Origin: Penelope pileata | Taxonomy: Eukaryota > Chordata > Aves > Galliformes > Cracidae | Direction: 5' to 3' | DNA length: 64,000 nt | NCBI GenBank assembly: GCA_013396635.1 | Contig: WBMW01005152.1 | Coordinates: 280,501 to 344,500 of the forward strand | Shown here: positions 10,421 through 22,679 of the stretch, piece after piece | How positions within the stretch are numbered: position 1 is the first letter of the stretch | Layout: each line of letters begins with the position of its first letter | Made by a program: the position numbers and the translations under genes | The notes under the pieces: model-generated | What the model saw: only the letters and a program-made list of their open reading frames with translations | The model's database searches: none | What the model was told of the DNA's origin: nothing

Positions 10421-13060
10421 TATTTTATAGAGCTAAGCATCAGTACCTGAGTTTCCTTAGAATCTTTAAAATCAGCATACTGTAACTCTCAGCGACTTTA
10501 GACACAGTCTTAATAATCCAAGAAGATTTTTCACTTGTACACAGAATACTGAAAAGCAAACAGAGGGAATTAATCTTAGACTGTCTCTTTGTATTAGGTT
10601 ACATTCTGTGAAATACATTAAAACGAAGGAAGTTCCCACAGAAGGACTCATTATGTAATTACAGTGATACACAATTAAGTCCGTATTGCCCAGAGAAAGG
10701 ACGACAATAATGTTACAATCAGATTCCTTGGAGCTCAAAAACTGCTTGTTTTCCTTCCATATTTTACAAAAAATTAAAAAAAAAAAAAAAAGGAAAGGAA
10801 AAAAAACAATGCACTTGTTCTTGTGGCCTTCTTCACTTTTAAGATTGTCTGCCCACCCTTGATTTTTCCATTCACCATTTTTGCAGTAAGGATTTTATTT
10901 GTCAATCTCTTACTAAAACAAAAGGTTCTCCTTTTTCCCCTTACATTTCTAAGAATCTAAAGCAGCAACAAGGTCCCCATGAAAACTTGCTATTTAATTG
11001 TCCCAGTTCTTGTTGAGTGCTGCTGTGGAAAGTGACACACTTCAGCCATAGGCCAGTATTCTTAAGAGTTAGCTCTCAAACCAAATGAATCCTCTTTGAG
11101 ATAAAGGAGTGTGTGCACCTGTCTGAAATTGCAGGACAGGCCCCAGCTCCATGCTGTTTCCATGTATTTTAGACATATGCAGAAAGACTGCTGTGGGCTT
11201 CAAGTAGTCTTTATTAAGGTATCACCCCCACAAAATAAGCAGCGTTGCTGGTTGCACTTCTCCAGTGAGACCTCACCAGTTGCTTTTCAGGAGGTTTGCT
11301 TTTAGTTCATGCTGTTTTCAAGATTGTCTTCATACATTGTTTTCCAACTGTTGAGGCAGGGGGGAGCTTTATTTATGAAGAGGATCTAAGAGCAGTGCTT
11401 AAAGCAATGTAAAGTTCCTCCTTTCCTCCGCCCTCTCCATTACAGGGAAAGAAATTTTAGAACAGCGTAATAAGGGGTGGCTTATATAACAAGCTGCTCT
11501 TGGAATTAACTGCAGCTGTGAAGCTACGTATTTGCGCTTAGGAATGTTTGTATCCTAAATGGTTTTTCTTCTGCCATAGCTCTTGCTTTTGTTTGGTGCT
11601 GGTGGTACTTTAATAAAAAATGCAGATCTACTGACAAGTAGTGATGAGCCTGCTGTTGTCGTACATGCATTAGCATTGAAATAAAGAGCAGGGTCTTGGG
11701 GATGTAATCAAATTAAGTGGTGCTCATAAATCACCAATACATTTTGCTGGCCTATGGATGAAAGGAAGCCATCACGGAGCAGAAAAAGCATGGCTGATAA
11801 GAGCCCATTTTTGTTAATCAAATATTCATAAAAGGAATATTTCCTCTGCACACGTTCCCCCCAACCCTCCCCCCAGCCCCTCTTTTGGACTTCCCCTGAT
11901 TGGCAACTGTTTTCTTTTTTCTTTAATCCCCAGATTTGTAAAATTTCTAACAAAATATTGTCTGAACCAATCCTATACAACAAACCTTTGTGTACCAAAT
12001 AACTTCTTCCTTATTTCAAAAACAAGGAGGGCGCTATGCTCTTTTCCAACATGATGGCCGTCATTTCAGACAATTGATAGAAGTCATTTTTTTTTTATTT
12101 TTTTGTCATTTGTTGGGAGTTACTAACCACATTGTAAACTTGCCCCCTTGCTGCATATTTTACATTTCTCTGCTTTACTGAAAATATGAATGAGCTGTCA
12201 GTTCTTTGTTTAGAAAGTGGTAACCTTGGAAAGCGTTAGATGTTTCAATACCTTCAAAGACTTAAAGTGCCCATTTTACAATGAAAATTCCACTTGCAGC
12301 TGAAAGAGCAGAGAAATTTAAATGGAGCTTTAGCTTCAGCCAGTCTCTGAAATTAACGTGAAGTTTTTGCTTCTCTGCTCTTTTCCCACTGTAGGTGGTT
12401 TTTTCATTGACAGTCCCTATTGCCAGCCTCTCAGCATCGCACCTTTTATTATTCACTTGGGCCCTCAAGATTTCTTCTCTGACTTCTAGAACCATCAGGT
12501 TGTGTGGCTCGAAATGGCATTTTGTACATGTCTTAAAAGCAAGAACAAAAGTGGCTCGTTTTGAGGTTTCTCAACTTCAGACATGGAATCTGAGCTTTTT
12601 CCTCTTTTTTTTTTTTTCCTCCAAAATGTTTTTCTCACTTCTTGAACTTTGTTCCATTTAATGAAAAGCAATACTTACTTCAAGCCACAGTCCTTTCTTT
12701 GGGTACATAGCAATAGACGTGTATATACTTCTGGTTATTTCTTTACACTAGAAAGGAAAGACTGGTGTGGCAGGGGTTGGGGTTAAGGGGGAGGGAAGAA
12801 CAAAACTAGAAACAACACCTAGCAGGACGCTTGCTTTAAGCAGTGAATCCTGTGTTTACTTTCACTATTTAAGTATTTTAGAATTTTAATACTATAACTA
12901 TTTGCATGTTTCCTATAAAAATTGCTACAAAGACTTGCAATGGTCACACTTGAAGCAGTAGTGCTTTGTACCATTGTACATGTCAGCAGACATGAAATGT
13001 AGCAAAAAGGCAGAAAAAATAGTATATTTTTCTCCAAAATATAACTAAATCTTATTCTTT

Positions 13061-13084
13061 CTCTCTCTCTCTCTCTCTCTCTCT
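13061..13084 (+). repeat. (CT)12 microsatellite
   Basis: Twelve perfect CT dinucleotides lie in the region downstream of STRBP. Confidence 0.95.
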
Positions 13085-14410
13085 TTACCACATCATTAAT
13101 ATGAGGCACAAAAAGGGTAGGCCTGAACATGACTTTGAAATAGTTGCTTTTGTGTCTCTTAAAGTCATCACCAAATGATAGTATTTGGTAAACCTCTAGT
13201 TCAAAAATCTTTGCTGCTATAAATTAACTAGTTTTTTTTCCTCTTAAATATTTATTTGTTGATATTCTGAGATTGTGAATCAGTAATCAGCAATAACTGA
13301 AAGGGAAATGTCTTTGCTTATTTAAATGGTATTGGAACATCTATATGTTGCAGTTAAGACTTTGGAGCAGTTTTCAGCAGGTTAATACCACTTTATTCTC
13401 GTTCTCTCCGGACCTTCATAGCCATATGCACTTGTATAAAATAAGCAGAAATGTAATGACTGTAAGCTGAGATCGTGATATAAAAGGTAAGAGATTTTAT
13501 TTTCAGCTTAAAGAATATTTTTACTGCTTTTTTCTAAAAATTTCACATACCTATGACAATCTTGTATATGGCACATTTTTATTGTGTTTTGTTTAACTGT
13601 GTTTAAACAAGTAATACTTAGGTCTGAATTCCGACCTTGTATTTTTCAAGGCCACTTCAAATATTCTGGTTTCAGTTTAATAAGAAAATATTACTTAATA
13701 CTTTTAAGAAATAGTTTGGTTTTATCAGCAGACTGTTCTACTTTAAATATCTTTCTTTTGCATAGCCTAAAAAGCTGTATTGATACTGCTGTGTATCAGG
13801 CACTGCATTCCTTGCATACTTGTGGAAAGCGTTTGGGTAGGTACCAAGGCCGTGGCCTGCACTGACACACCATGGTTATAGGGATGTGAAATAAAAACAC
13901 AAAGTGGAACCTGTGATACTATCCAAGTAAGAAGAGAGAGATTATTTCCCTAAACTATTAAAGCTGAACTCCAAATGAAGAATGAACGACTTTGATGATA
14001 TTACAGTTTAAATCTGCAGAGATCAAATTACATCAGGCCAAATTAATTCTCAAAGCAGCCAGTGTGCTTTCCTCTTGCGGGTACAGTGGGAGGAGAGGAT
14101 GGCAGGCAGGCAGTGGTTTAACTGCATGAATAAATAGTTCAGCTGTAGTTTTCTAAAGCTAGAAATGAAGACAGAGGCATCCATAAATATTTTCAGTTCT
14201 GTAGTAAAAGTTTTAGCTAATGTTTTACTTGGAGTAAAATGGTTTCAGATTATGACTTATATGGTGCACATGATATGTGTAGTTTTAAAATACTTATTTT
14301 TTTTTATTTGCATTTATATAACCTTGCGTTATGCAAAGTTGCATAGTACAGTACTGCGCAACTGCAGTACCTGCAGTACTTAAAAGTTGCTGGAAACAAC
14401 TCTTTTTATA

Positions 14411-14449
14411 TTAAAAAAATAAAAAAATAAAAAAAAAAAGCGGGGGGGG
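14411..14449 (+). repeat. A-rich low-complexity tract followed by G8
   Basis: Runs of A7T are followed by A11, GC and eight G. This is simple low-complexity sequence with no accompanying element. Confidence 0.85.
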
Positions 14450-17400
14450 ATTGATGTATTAACATTTTAGGGTCTCAATTCAGAGATGAAAGCATTAAAT
14501 AAGCCCAACTAATGACAGTTTATACTGATATAAAATAGAAAAATACTTGGTATGGAATATGTACTAATAAATCAGACCCAAAGCTTGTTGTTTTGCATCA
14601 AAATATAACAGCAAAAATAAACTGTATTTCATTTCAATATTGAAAACATCAAACTCAGTAAATAACTGCATGTGTAGGTTCTCCATAATTGAGGATATGT
14701 CTGGATAGAATCCATAGGCTGATGTAGAAAAGCAGCTATCAAATATTGTTAGTTTTGATAGTGTTGGTGGAAACCTGATCTTGCAAGTGGCCTATGTATT
14801 TGCACCGGGGGAAATGAAGTTAAGGACCTTTACTGGTGACTTGCCCATTAAGGCACATAACCATTTGATTACATTTGCAGGTGCAATTGATGAGCCATCA
14901 GAATGTCCTTCCTATTTGGTGGTGCAGATTTTCATCTGCTGTTATCTTCAAGGTGCAAACATAGGGCTTGGTCTGAAGCTCACTTAAAATTCAGTTCATT
15001 CTTTCAGCCTGTCAGGCTAAGCAGTCCTGATAGTGGAGCAGCAGGCTGCTCTGTTTCCTCTGGAAGACAGTATTTTATATGCTTCAAGGCAATGTTAAGG
15101 TGCATTATGATGAAATTCTCTTGAGTATTCCTTTCCTAGATTTAACTGATTACAGTCTAACAAGCAGTCATCTGTCCAGTTCAATAACTGATTAATAAAA
15201 TGTCTTGCTGACTTCTTTGATCTCTCTCTTTGTGGCCTGTATTTGGCAGCTTAATCTGTGTGTATTGGTTTCCATCAGCACTGCTTTGACTGCAAATTTC
15301 CATGTTTTTCTGTCATTATCCTTTTAACTCTTACAACCCTAAGCATCCCACCCTTCTGCTTTTTTGAATTTTTCACTTTCTTCGATCTTCTCCTCCTCTT
15401 TTTCACTGAAAAGACAGTAAATTTCTTTTGCTCATAAGACAAATACTTATGTCCAAAATTTATCCTCTTGGCTTTGCTGCACCCCTTCTCAGTAGGATGG
15501 ACAACATTTCCTGATGTGAAATACACAGTGTGCTCCTCTTTTTTGAAGCCATTTGGAATCTGTGATTAGACCCTACGCTGGTAAGATTACCTTGGAACCT
15601 GTCTCACTCACAGTGGGACTTGAACAACTCATGTAGGTTCCACAAGTGCCTGATACTTTGGCATTTGAGAGAATAGTTGAGAACTACAGTCTAACAGTAG
15701 CTTTTAACGTAACTGAAATACCAGGCTATTATTTGATGAGTAAATTGGGTAACATCTGCTTGATCAATGTTGTAACAGCCACTGTTTTTCTAAGGCAGAA
15801 TTAGAATCTACTTTATTTTGCCTAATACTTGCAAGTTTCCTTTTAAAAGCCACCTCACAGGAGCATGGTCTGAAGTGCCTTTTCTGTGAGGTCAGGGTCT
15901 GCTATTTGATGGCTAATGAGCTTTGTCTTTCTGGATAAACTCAACTGTAAAATCTGGAAACCTGGTTCCATGTGCTTTGTGTAGCTGCCGTCTTTGCCAA
16001 TCTCCCGTACCATATCGGTGAAGCAAAAATGTTATTTCATAGTTTGAACTTTTGGTTCATGGAAAAGAATTCTGAAAAAGTAACTCTCAACTGCTACATA
16101 TAAATAGGACACTTGGGAAAGTCTGTGTCTATTCACTTCCCACCTTAGTTCTAGTTTTAGCTAACCAGATGCTAATGTGTATTTTAAGAGATGATGTCTG
16201 GCACTTAAAGGATTAAAAGAAACCAGAACTTTACAATGAAAAACTGGCCTGTCAAATTCGTTATCTGGATTGGAGGTGAATGGCATTTACATTGACTTTG
16301 GATGAATAAATGTGAGCTTGAGTGGCCTGGTTGGTTGACATTGAGGGAAGTGAGGCTATTTACAGAATTGAGAGATTAAAATGCAGACTGTTCCATTGTT
16401 ACAATACCATTTGTTTGCCTTTGACTGTTCTTGCATACCCATAATCATGGGTACTTGCTTTCCCTTTCTAACGGTTTGGGTTTCATGGACCCATGTGAGA
16501 GAGAAATGTGTAACCGTCCCATTGAGTTGTCAGACTGGTGGCTGAAGTGCCCATGCAGGACAGCAGTCTTCACAGAGAGAAACCCCTAAGTACTGCATGC
16601 TGCTCACCATACCTCAGCATTTTTCTTCCTGATGGGCAAGTGGCATCTGGAATGCTTGTCATTTACCCTGATATGAAACTGTGAATTTTGAAGAAATAAT
16701 GTATTTTTGATGAGGGAATTTAAAATCCTACTTTGCCAGCTAAATGAGATTTCTACAGGCATGTTCTGTCTAGAGGTTTTAGAACAACCAGATTGATTTG
16801 GAAGGACAGTGCTGTCTTGAGCTAGTGTTTTAACTGTACATGATACAAACGCTATATAAAAATCTGCCTTAACCTTTTGAGATCTAATTCAATCACCATC
16901 CTGTGCTTGAAAGCCTGTACGTTATAGAACCAGGGTTGAATGACAGTGAAAGGACTTGGCTAGATGAAAGCATGGTACATGATGCTTCCTGCCATCGTGT
17001 CCTTCCTCTGCCAGGGTTTGCTGTCTTCCTTAAGCACACATTCAGGAATTGGAACATGGTGACCTTATTCCTGGGCACTGAGCCACACAAATGGAGGAAG
17101 GCCAGCCTATAGCCATGAAGGGACTGTGTAACATGCAGCCTCTGTTGCCCAAGTAATTTCTGTTGGACACAGCACACAGTCCAATTCTCACAAAGGCCAT
17201 TTAGTGCCTGGGTAGGTGGTTCCTAATCTGTCTAATTTGCTGTCATGTAGCCAATGTGAGTTAATTAGATGATTCAGCAATTGTCATGGCTCCCGCTTGT
17301 GCTTTAAATCCTGCTGCCATAACTTTCACTGCTGTTAAATACCTTTGTGTGTCTGAATTTTGTGCCTCCTGCTGGCTTTTCTGAACTCCTTCTAGCATCC

Positions 17401-20400
17401 CAGTAAATAAATGATTCTCTCAAATTACAGATTTTTTTGGTAGATGTTTCTAGATTCTTGAAAACTTTTAATCAGCCTACAAAGAGCTCCAGGGAAACAA
17501 GTTTTCCTAGAAACACATTCACATGCCAAGGGACTACTGGTTCTACTCATGCAAACATCTGTGACAACTGTTCTGGTATTTCTGATCACTTGAAAGGGGA
17601 CTAGCACTCTTTCTTTAAGAACACTTGCCTTCTGGCAGGAAAAAAACATTTGAAGTATCTTACCCAATTCTAAAATTATTTGTGCATTTTTCCTTTCGTT
17701 GCACTACTAAGAGAAACTTCCCTGCTCACAAGTTTCTTGCACTATTAGGTAGAAAATAGAAGATGAGTGACATGAAGACTTTTCAGGTGGCCCAGGGAGG
17801 AAATCTCCTGTCTGTAGGCTGTTCCACTATCTATTGGATACATGATGAGATATGTAAATACAAAGTTCAGATTTCTGTTCTCAGCCATGAAACAAACTGG
17901 GACCTCTCCTTTGGCGATGAAAGAATGAAAATGAACTCTCTGCTGAACTCGCTGAGAAATTCTGTTAAGTACATTTGTACTGTCTAAAGAACCAGTAACT
18001 GAGCTTGAATGTTCAGGACAGACCTGAAAAAAAAAAAAACTATTGAAAAATGAGATACTTTACTTCCTTGTTCCAACTGAAGCAAAGGTGTATATTATCA
18101 TAGTTGTATCTGCTGTCTATAGTACATGGGACAGCTTGTCTAACAACTCATTGATTTCATTCTTCTGTTTTAGTAGATCTGGTCTGCTGCGAAACTGATC
18201 CTCACTGTAAAGTGGAAATTGTTATAGTTGTTTTAGAGCAATTCACTGAAGAAACTCAGCACTGAAGTCCTGTGCTTATGGGTTGTGGCAGCAGTTTTCA
18301 CCTGTATTTTCTTTCAAACATTAGCCTGGTAGCGTTTGACATTAAGAGAATTCTCATCACAAGCCTGCTTTATTTCTCAACCTCTGAAGTTGGGTCTCTT
18401 TAGATGAGAGAAATTAAGCTAAATCTATACCTATTTATGTACAGGTTCTTTAGTTCCCTGAAACATCTTCCTGCTTCCCATTCCCTCCCAGAAACAGTAG
18501 TTATTCAGTTGTTTATGTGTAAGTGATGCTTAAGGTAATGCAAAAACATGAGTGGGACACATACTGGCCTGTTCCTCTAGTCTGGGGTTTTCTAGGAGAG
18601 GGTGCTTTTTCTGCTAGACTTATCTGATGCTGTGTGGGCAATGCAATGCCTTACTAAAAGTAGTTCAGTGGCAGAAAAGTTCATCTTAGTCTAAGATCCA
18701 AATTCAGGAAAGTATTTTGTCTCCAGTTCATGTGGCAATATGAAACATTCAGGCCAAATATTTACCTTGATGCTTAAGAGGAGTTGAATGATCTAAAGTG
18801 GAGACGTGCAGTACAAACACAAATTTCTTATTTTGTATGTTGTTTTATCTTGCATTTGGTGCCTTAACTCTGTAAAATCTAATGTTACATACACTGTACC
18901 ACAGGTAGTTTAGTGGGTAAGTGTACTTTAACTGAAGCCAAGCTAGCCTACAGAAACAGTAGCAAAGACTGAAGTCTTCTTAGCAAGAGAGTTCTCTTGC
19001 ATGTTTAATTAACAATCCATTGATAAATGAGCTGAAGAATTTAAACAGCATATAAAAAATGTAACCATAGATTGAGACAGAATGTATCCAATTTCCACCT
19101 TCCAAGGTTTGTGGCAATAAGATAAAGGTACAGTCTCTTCTATGCTGTGTAAGTAATCAACATCAAAATGTAATACAGCTGGCCAGGAGTTTGTGAAAAC
19201 CTCTGGACTCTTATCTCTACTAGAGCAAATTACGCTAATTCTAGAAGGCATTAATTGAATGTAGTCACCCACTGGTACAGGGGAGTTGGAATGAGTTAGA
19301 GTTGAAATAAATTTTAAAGTCGACTTAAGCCTCATTCCTGCCTCTTACCTGAATCTAGAAGCTCCAGGTGCCTTAAGCTGATTTGCAGTTTGTAAGGTGT
19401 GGTGCAGCTTCTACTTGAACGTTTGCTTGCTGAATGCATCTGGTCCTGGTAGAATGGACTGAGGCAAAAGAGAGAGAGAGAGGAGAAAAAAATGAAGGTA
19501 GAACGCTCTTCTCCAGTCTGAGAAGGTGTATTATAGTAGTCAGGAAGTTAGTGGGAAACTGCCTTTTCCAAGGCCATAAATACCTGTCTACGTAAAAACA
19601 GGAGGCTCGGCTACAGTGGTAAACCAGCAGCCTTGGTATGTGAAGAGCAAGGGGAGATGGTACTGTTTTTTCTATAGTTTGTAATAAATTAGGTGAGATG
19701 TTTAAGCTATCCACATCATGAGCTAAAAGCTGCTGCTGCAGATTACATTTGCTTTCTGCTTCCGTAAACAAGTTGTGGATGGAAAGAGGAGGTGGGGAAA
19801 CAGGAGAAATCCCACGAACAAAGTCTATTTGCTGATGCAGCCCTATCCAGAATGGGAAGAATCCATGCAGTATATATAGCACACAACTGAACCCTGGTGG
19901 GGAAAGGAATCCTAGTAACTTACTTGTACGATGCCCACAGTATTCTAGAGAACTTGTTTTTGAACAGAACAGCATGGTAACAAGGGAAAGCAGCCACTGC
20001 TTCCAGAACTACACGCTGTAATGTACGCATTTCAGGTCACTGACACTGGTACAACTATTATGACCAAGGAGGTTCATTTTACCAGAAAAGCTTATTTTGA
20101 CATTCTATCCACTTCTGGTTTTTTAAGCTCACAGGGAGTTAATTATAGCACTAATCTGTTTCTAAGGGAGTAGAGCAGAAGGTAAGTTTCAGCTTTGAAA
20201 TACAAAGCTGCTGTGAATAAGTTAATTAACAGCGTTCCAAGGAAACAACCTGATGTACTTATTTTCTTTGTGCTCATTTCTATGTTCTTAGAAAAGCACA
20301 AGCTTCTGTAAGCATAGTCAACACAAAGTTACTCAGGGTACTGTGTCATCTCAGCAGTGGACACTAACTGCATCTTAAGTCAACAGGCACATATAAATCA

Positions 20401-22659
20401 AGCTTAATTAAGAGGAACAGAACATCTTGGCAGGTTTGCTTTACTACTGGCACTGTTACAATTTAATGATCTATGCATATGGAAACGTGTGTATTCCTGC
20501 ACTCCCAGTATAGCTTGCAGTTCTGCAAGAGCATCCTGTAAACTAACCAAATGTATTCAGTGTAGAAGAGAGAGTGTTATTTCATTATTCCCACAAAGGG
20601 CTGTATGTAAGCAGCTGCAAAGTGATAGTGCTCAAAGCAGAAAAGCTGTGGGCCGACGAACAGTATGCGGAGCAGTATAGCTTTTGGAAATTGAGTGGTA
20701 AGAATTTAATTATGAAACTTCTAATTCACGGTATAGATTGTTTCTTGTGTTTTCAAACTAGTATCACTGCTTGCTGCTCAGAGTAACAGGATAAAGTGTA
20801 GTTTTCCAATGACACACATTGCATGGAAATGTACTGGAAGAAAATGGAGGCTGTACTGCTGAGAGCATGTTCTACTACACAGAGCCATTCTCTGGGCAAT
20901 GCTGCATAATTCAAGAGTGGGTAAATATGCCTTCAGGGACAACACAACACAGAACAGATGTTTTTAAAAAAAAATGACACAGAAAAAGCCTTGAAGCTTT
21001 GTCCGCTCATATACTTATTCTTCCCTGAAACAAGGGACAGGTACAGTCAAATGTGTTTAGTGAGTTATAGATCAGATATCACAAAGGCCCTTAAGGATGA
21101 ATGTTCTAAAGGTAGTCTCCTTTTGGACAGATAATAAAGGAAGTTGACTCTGTCTTCCAGTTCCAAAGTACAGTGTCTTATTTCTGATCCTAACCCTAAA
21201 TCAATCTTTATTGATCACACTGACTAAGCTTTTTAGGTTGATGAGCTCTCTACAAAGCAATTCTGTTCTCCTCTCGAGCCTCTGCAGGGGCCAACGACTG
21301 GTGCTTAACTCCTCCTCCTACTGCAGAATGTCACCTGTCCTCCAGCTGTCCCAGGACCTTCTGGGACACTTGCACTTCTAGAGCAACACTGCTATGGGGG
21401 CAACTCTCAAAAGTGCTAAAGTAATACAGCAGAGCAAATCCCAGTGGGCTGTATGCTTTCTGAAGTCCTGCCCCGGTCTTAGTGACAAAGTTGAGCATGA
21501 AACCTGTACTGTCAGAAACACCTGCCCCTTATTGAGAAGGGCATCTATGGGACGGAGATATGAAACTGGAAACTTTGAGGAAAGGCTGGTGTCTTCCAAG
21601 TTCAATTCACCTTACAAGCTTTTTTAGAAAAATAAAAATGGTTGAGCTTCCACCAAAAGTCACGACCAGTCTAAATCAGATCAAACTGCTGCTGCTAATT
21701 CGGGCTAAGGTAGCCCCCTGTGCAAACCCAAACTACCACCACCACCATCTGAAGAATTTTTAACCAAAGCCTCATCTGGAGGCAGATCACTGCTAAGAGT
21801 GTGATGCTGCAAAGCAGACAGGAAATCTGGCAATGCAGTATCACATTACTTTTCTGATGACAATTAATTACTCTTCCAAGAGAAGGAAGAGACTGAGGCA
21901 GTGCTTTGGGGCAGCGTTTCATGCTCAGCAAGCTTGCAGAGGGAAGGAATGCAATTCTATAAATCACTTGTACTGTATTTCTGTTTCTAGACTTGAATGA
22001 ATTTCACTTTTCCTTTGTGGGTCAGCATAGGGAACATTAAAGAAAAGATCTATTTTTATAAATCTCTTTCACCAATTGAGAGAGCTGACCTGCAGCCACC
22101 AGATGGACTTATTTATCCATAGAGGACAGAGTGTTTATTTTTACACTGATTACATATGGCATTGAATAAAAAATATGGCCTTTGAACTATCTAAACCTAA
22201 ATACTATCACCAAATTCCGTAAATAAGTTATATGGTGGATAATCCCATCTTTCTTCCCAATAACTCTCTTAAAAGAAGTTATTCAGAAATAAACTTCCAA
22301 ATGAAGTACAAGAGATCCTTGCGATCTGACTACAGAACACTTTACAAATCAGGAGGAATCTTAAACAGTTTTAATAAAGTGAGCTGTATCTACTCACTAG
22401 TTAAAAATCCTGCAAATGTAAAGTAAATGGAATGCTCTTTGGACATTGAGTTGCTTCCTCACCTGATGCTGTACCCGGTACACTTGGCTTCATTTGGCTT
22501 CTGTGTTGTGGTTTATATGCCAGCCACTGTTATAGACTGTACACAACACCTATATTTGCACTGTAATCTTGATTCATTTGCCACTGATTGTAACCCAATG
22601 CTACAGACTTCTCTGTATATAAAACCATAACCATGTCCCATTTGCTTTCAATAGCATAC

Positions 22660-22665
22660 AATAAA
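22660..22665 (+). promoter_or_regulatory. Candidate distal poly(A) signal downstream of STRBP
   Basis: The hexamer sits in CATACAATAAAGGCTTATCT. The preceding 250 bases read like a conserved distal 3' UTR end: TGTACA, TATATTTGCACTGTAA and TGTATATAAAACC. The next gene is on the opposite strand, so a plus-strand transcript ending here would most simply belong to STRBP. This is inference. Confidence 0.45.
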
Positions 22666-22679
22666 GGCTTATCTCTGTA

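Larger units (their letters stand above)
10421..22659 (+). other. Region downstream of STRBP: possible long 3' UTR or non-coding transcript
   Basis: These 12 kb contain no recognisable protein-coding exon on either strand and no interspersed repeat that I recognise. The base composition is AT-rich and UTR-like. Simple repeats include (CT)12 at 13,061-13,084 and an A-rich/G8 tract at 14,411-14,449. A 200-codon antisense open frame at 19,373-19,975 resembles nothing I know. A distal AATAAA in conserved-looking sequence lies at 22,660. In human, the non-coding MIR600HG unit occupies the position just downstream of STRBP (established knowledge recalled from memory). Transcript continuity here is inference. 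Confidence 0.4.

Noticed and set aside
21185..21200. Telomere-like CCTAACCCTAAAT
   Set aside because: It is less than two repeat units, too short to be an interstitial telomeric repeat.
10421..22659. Homolog of mammalian miR-600 downstream of STRBP
   Set aside because: The position would fit the human locus, but I could not find the mature sequence I remember on either strand by reading.
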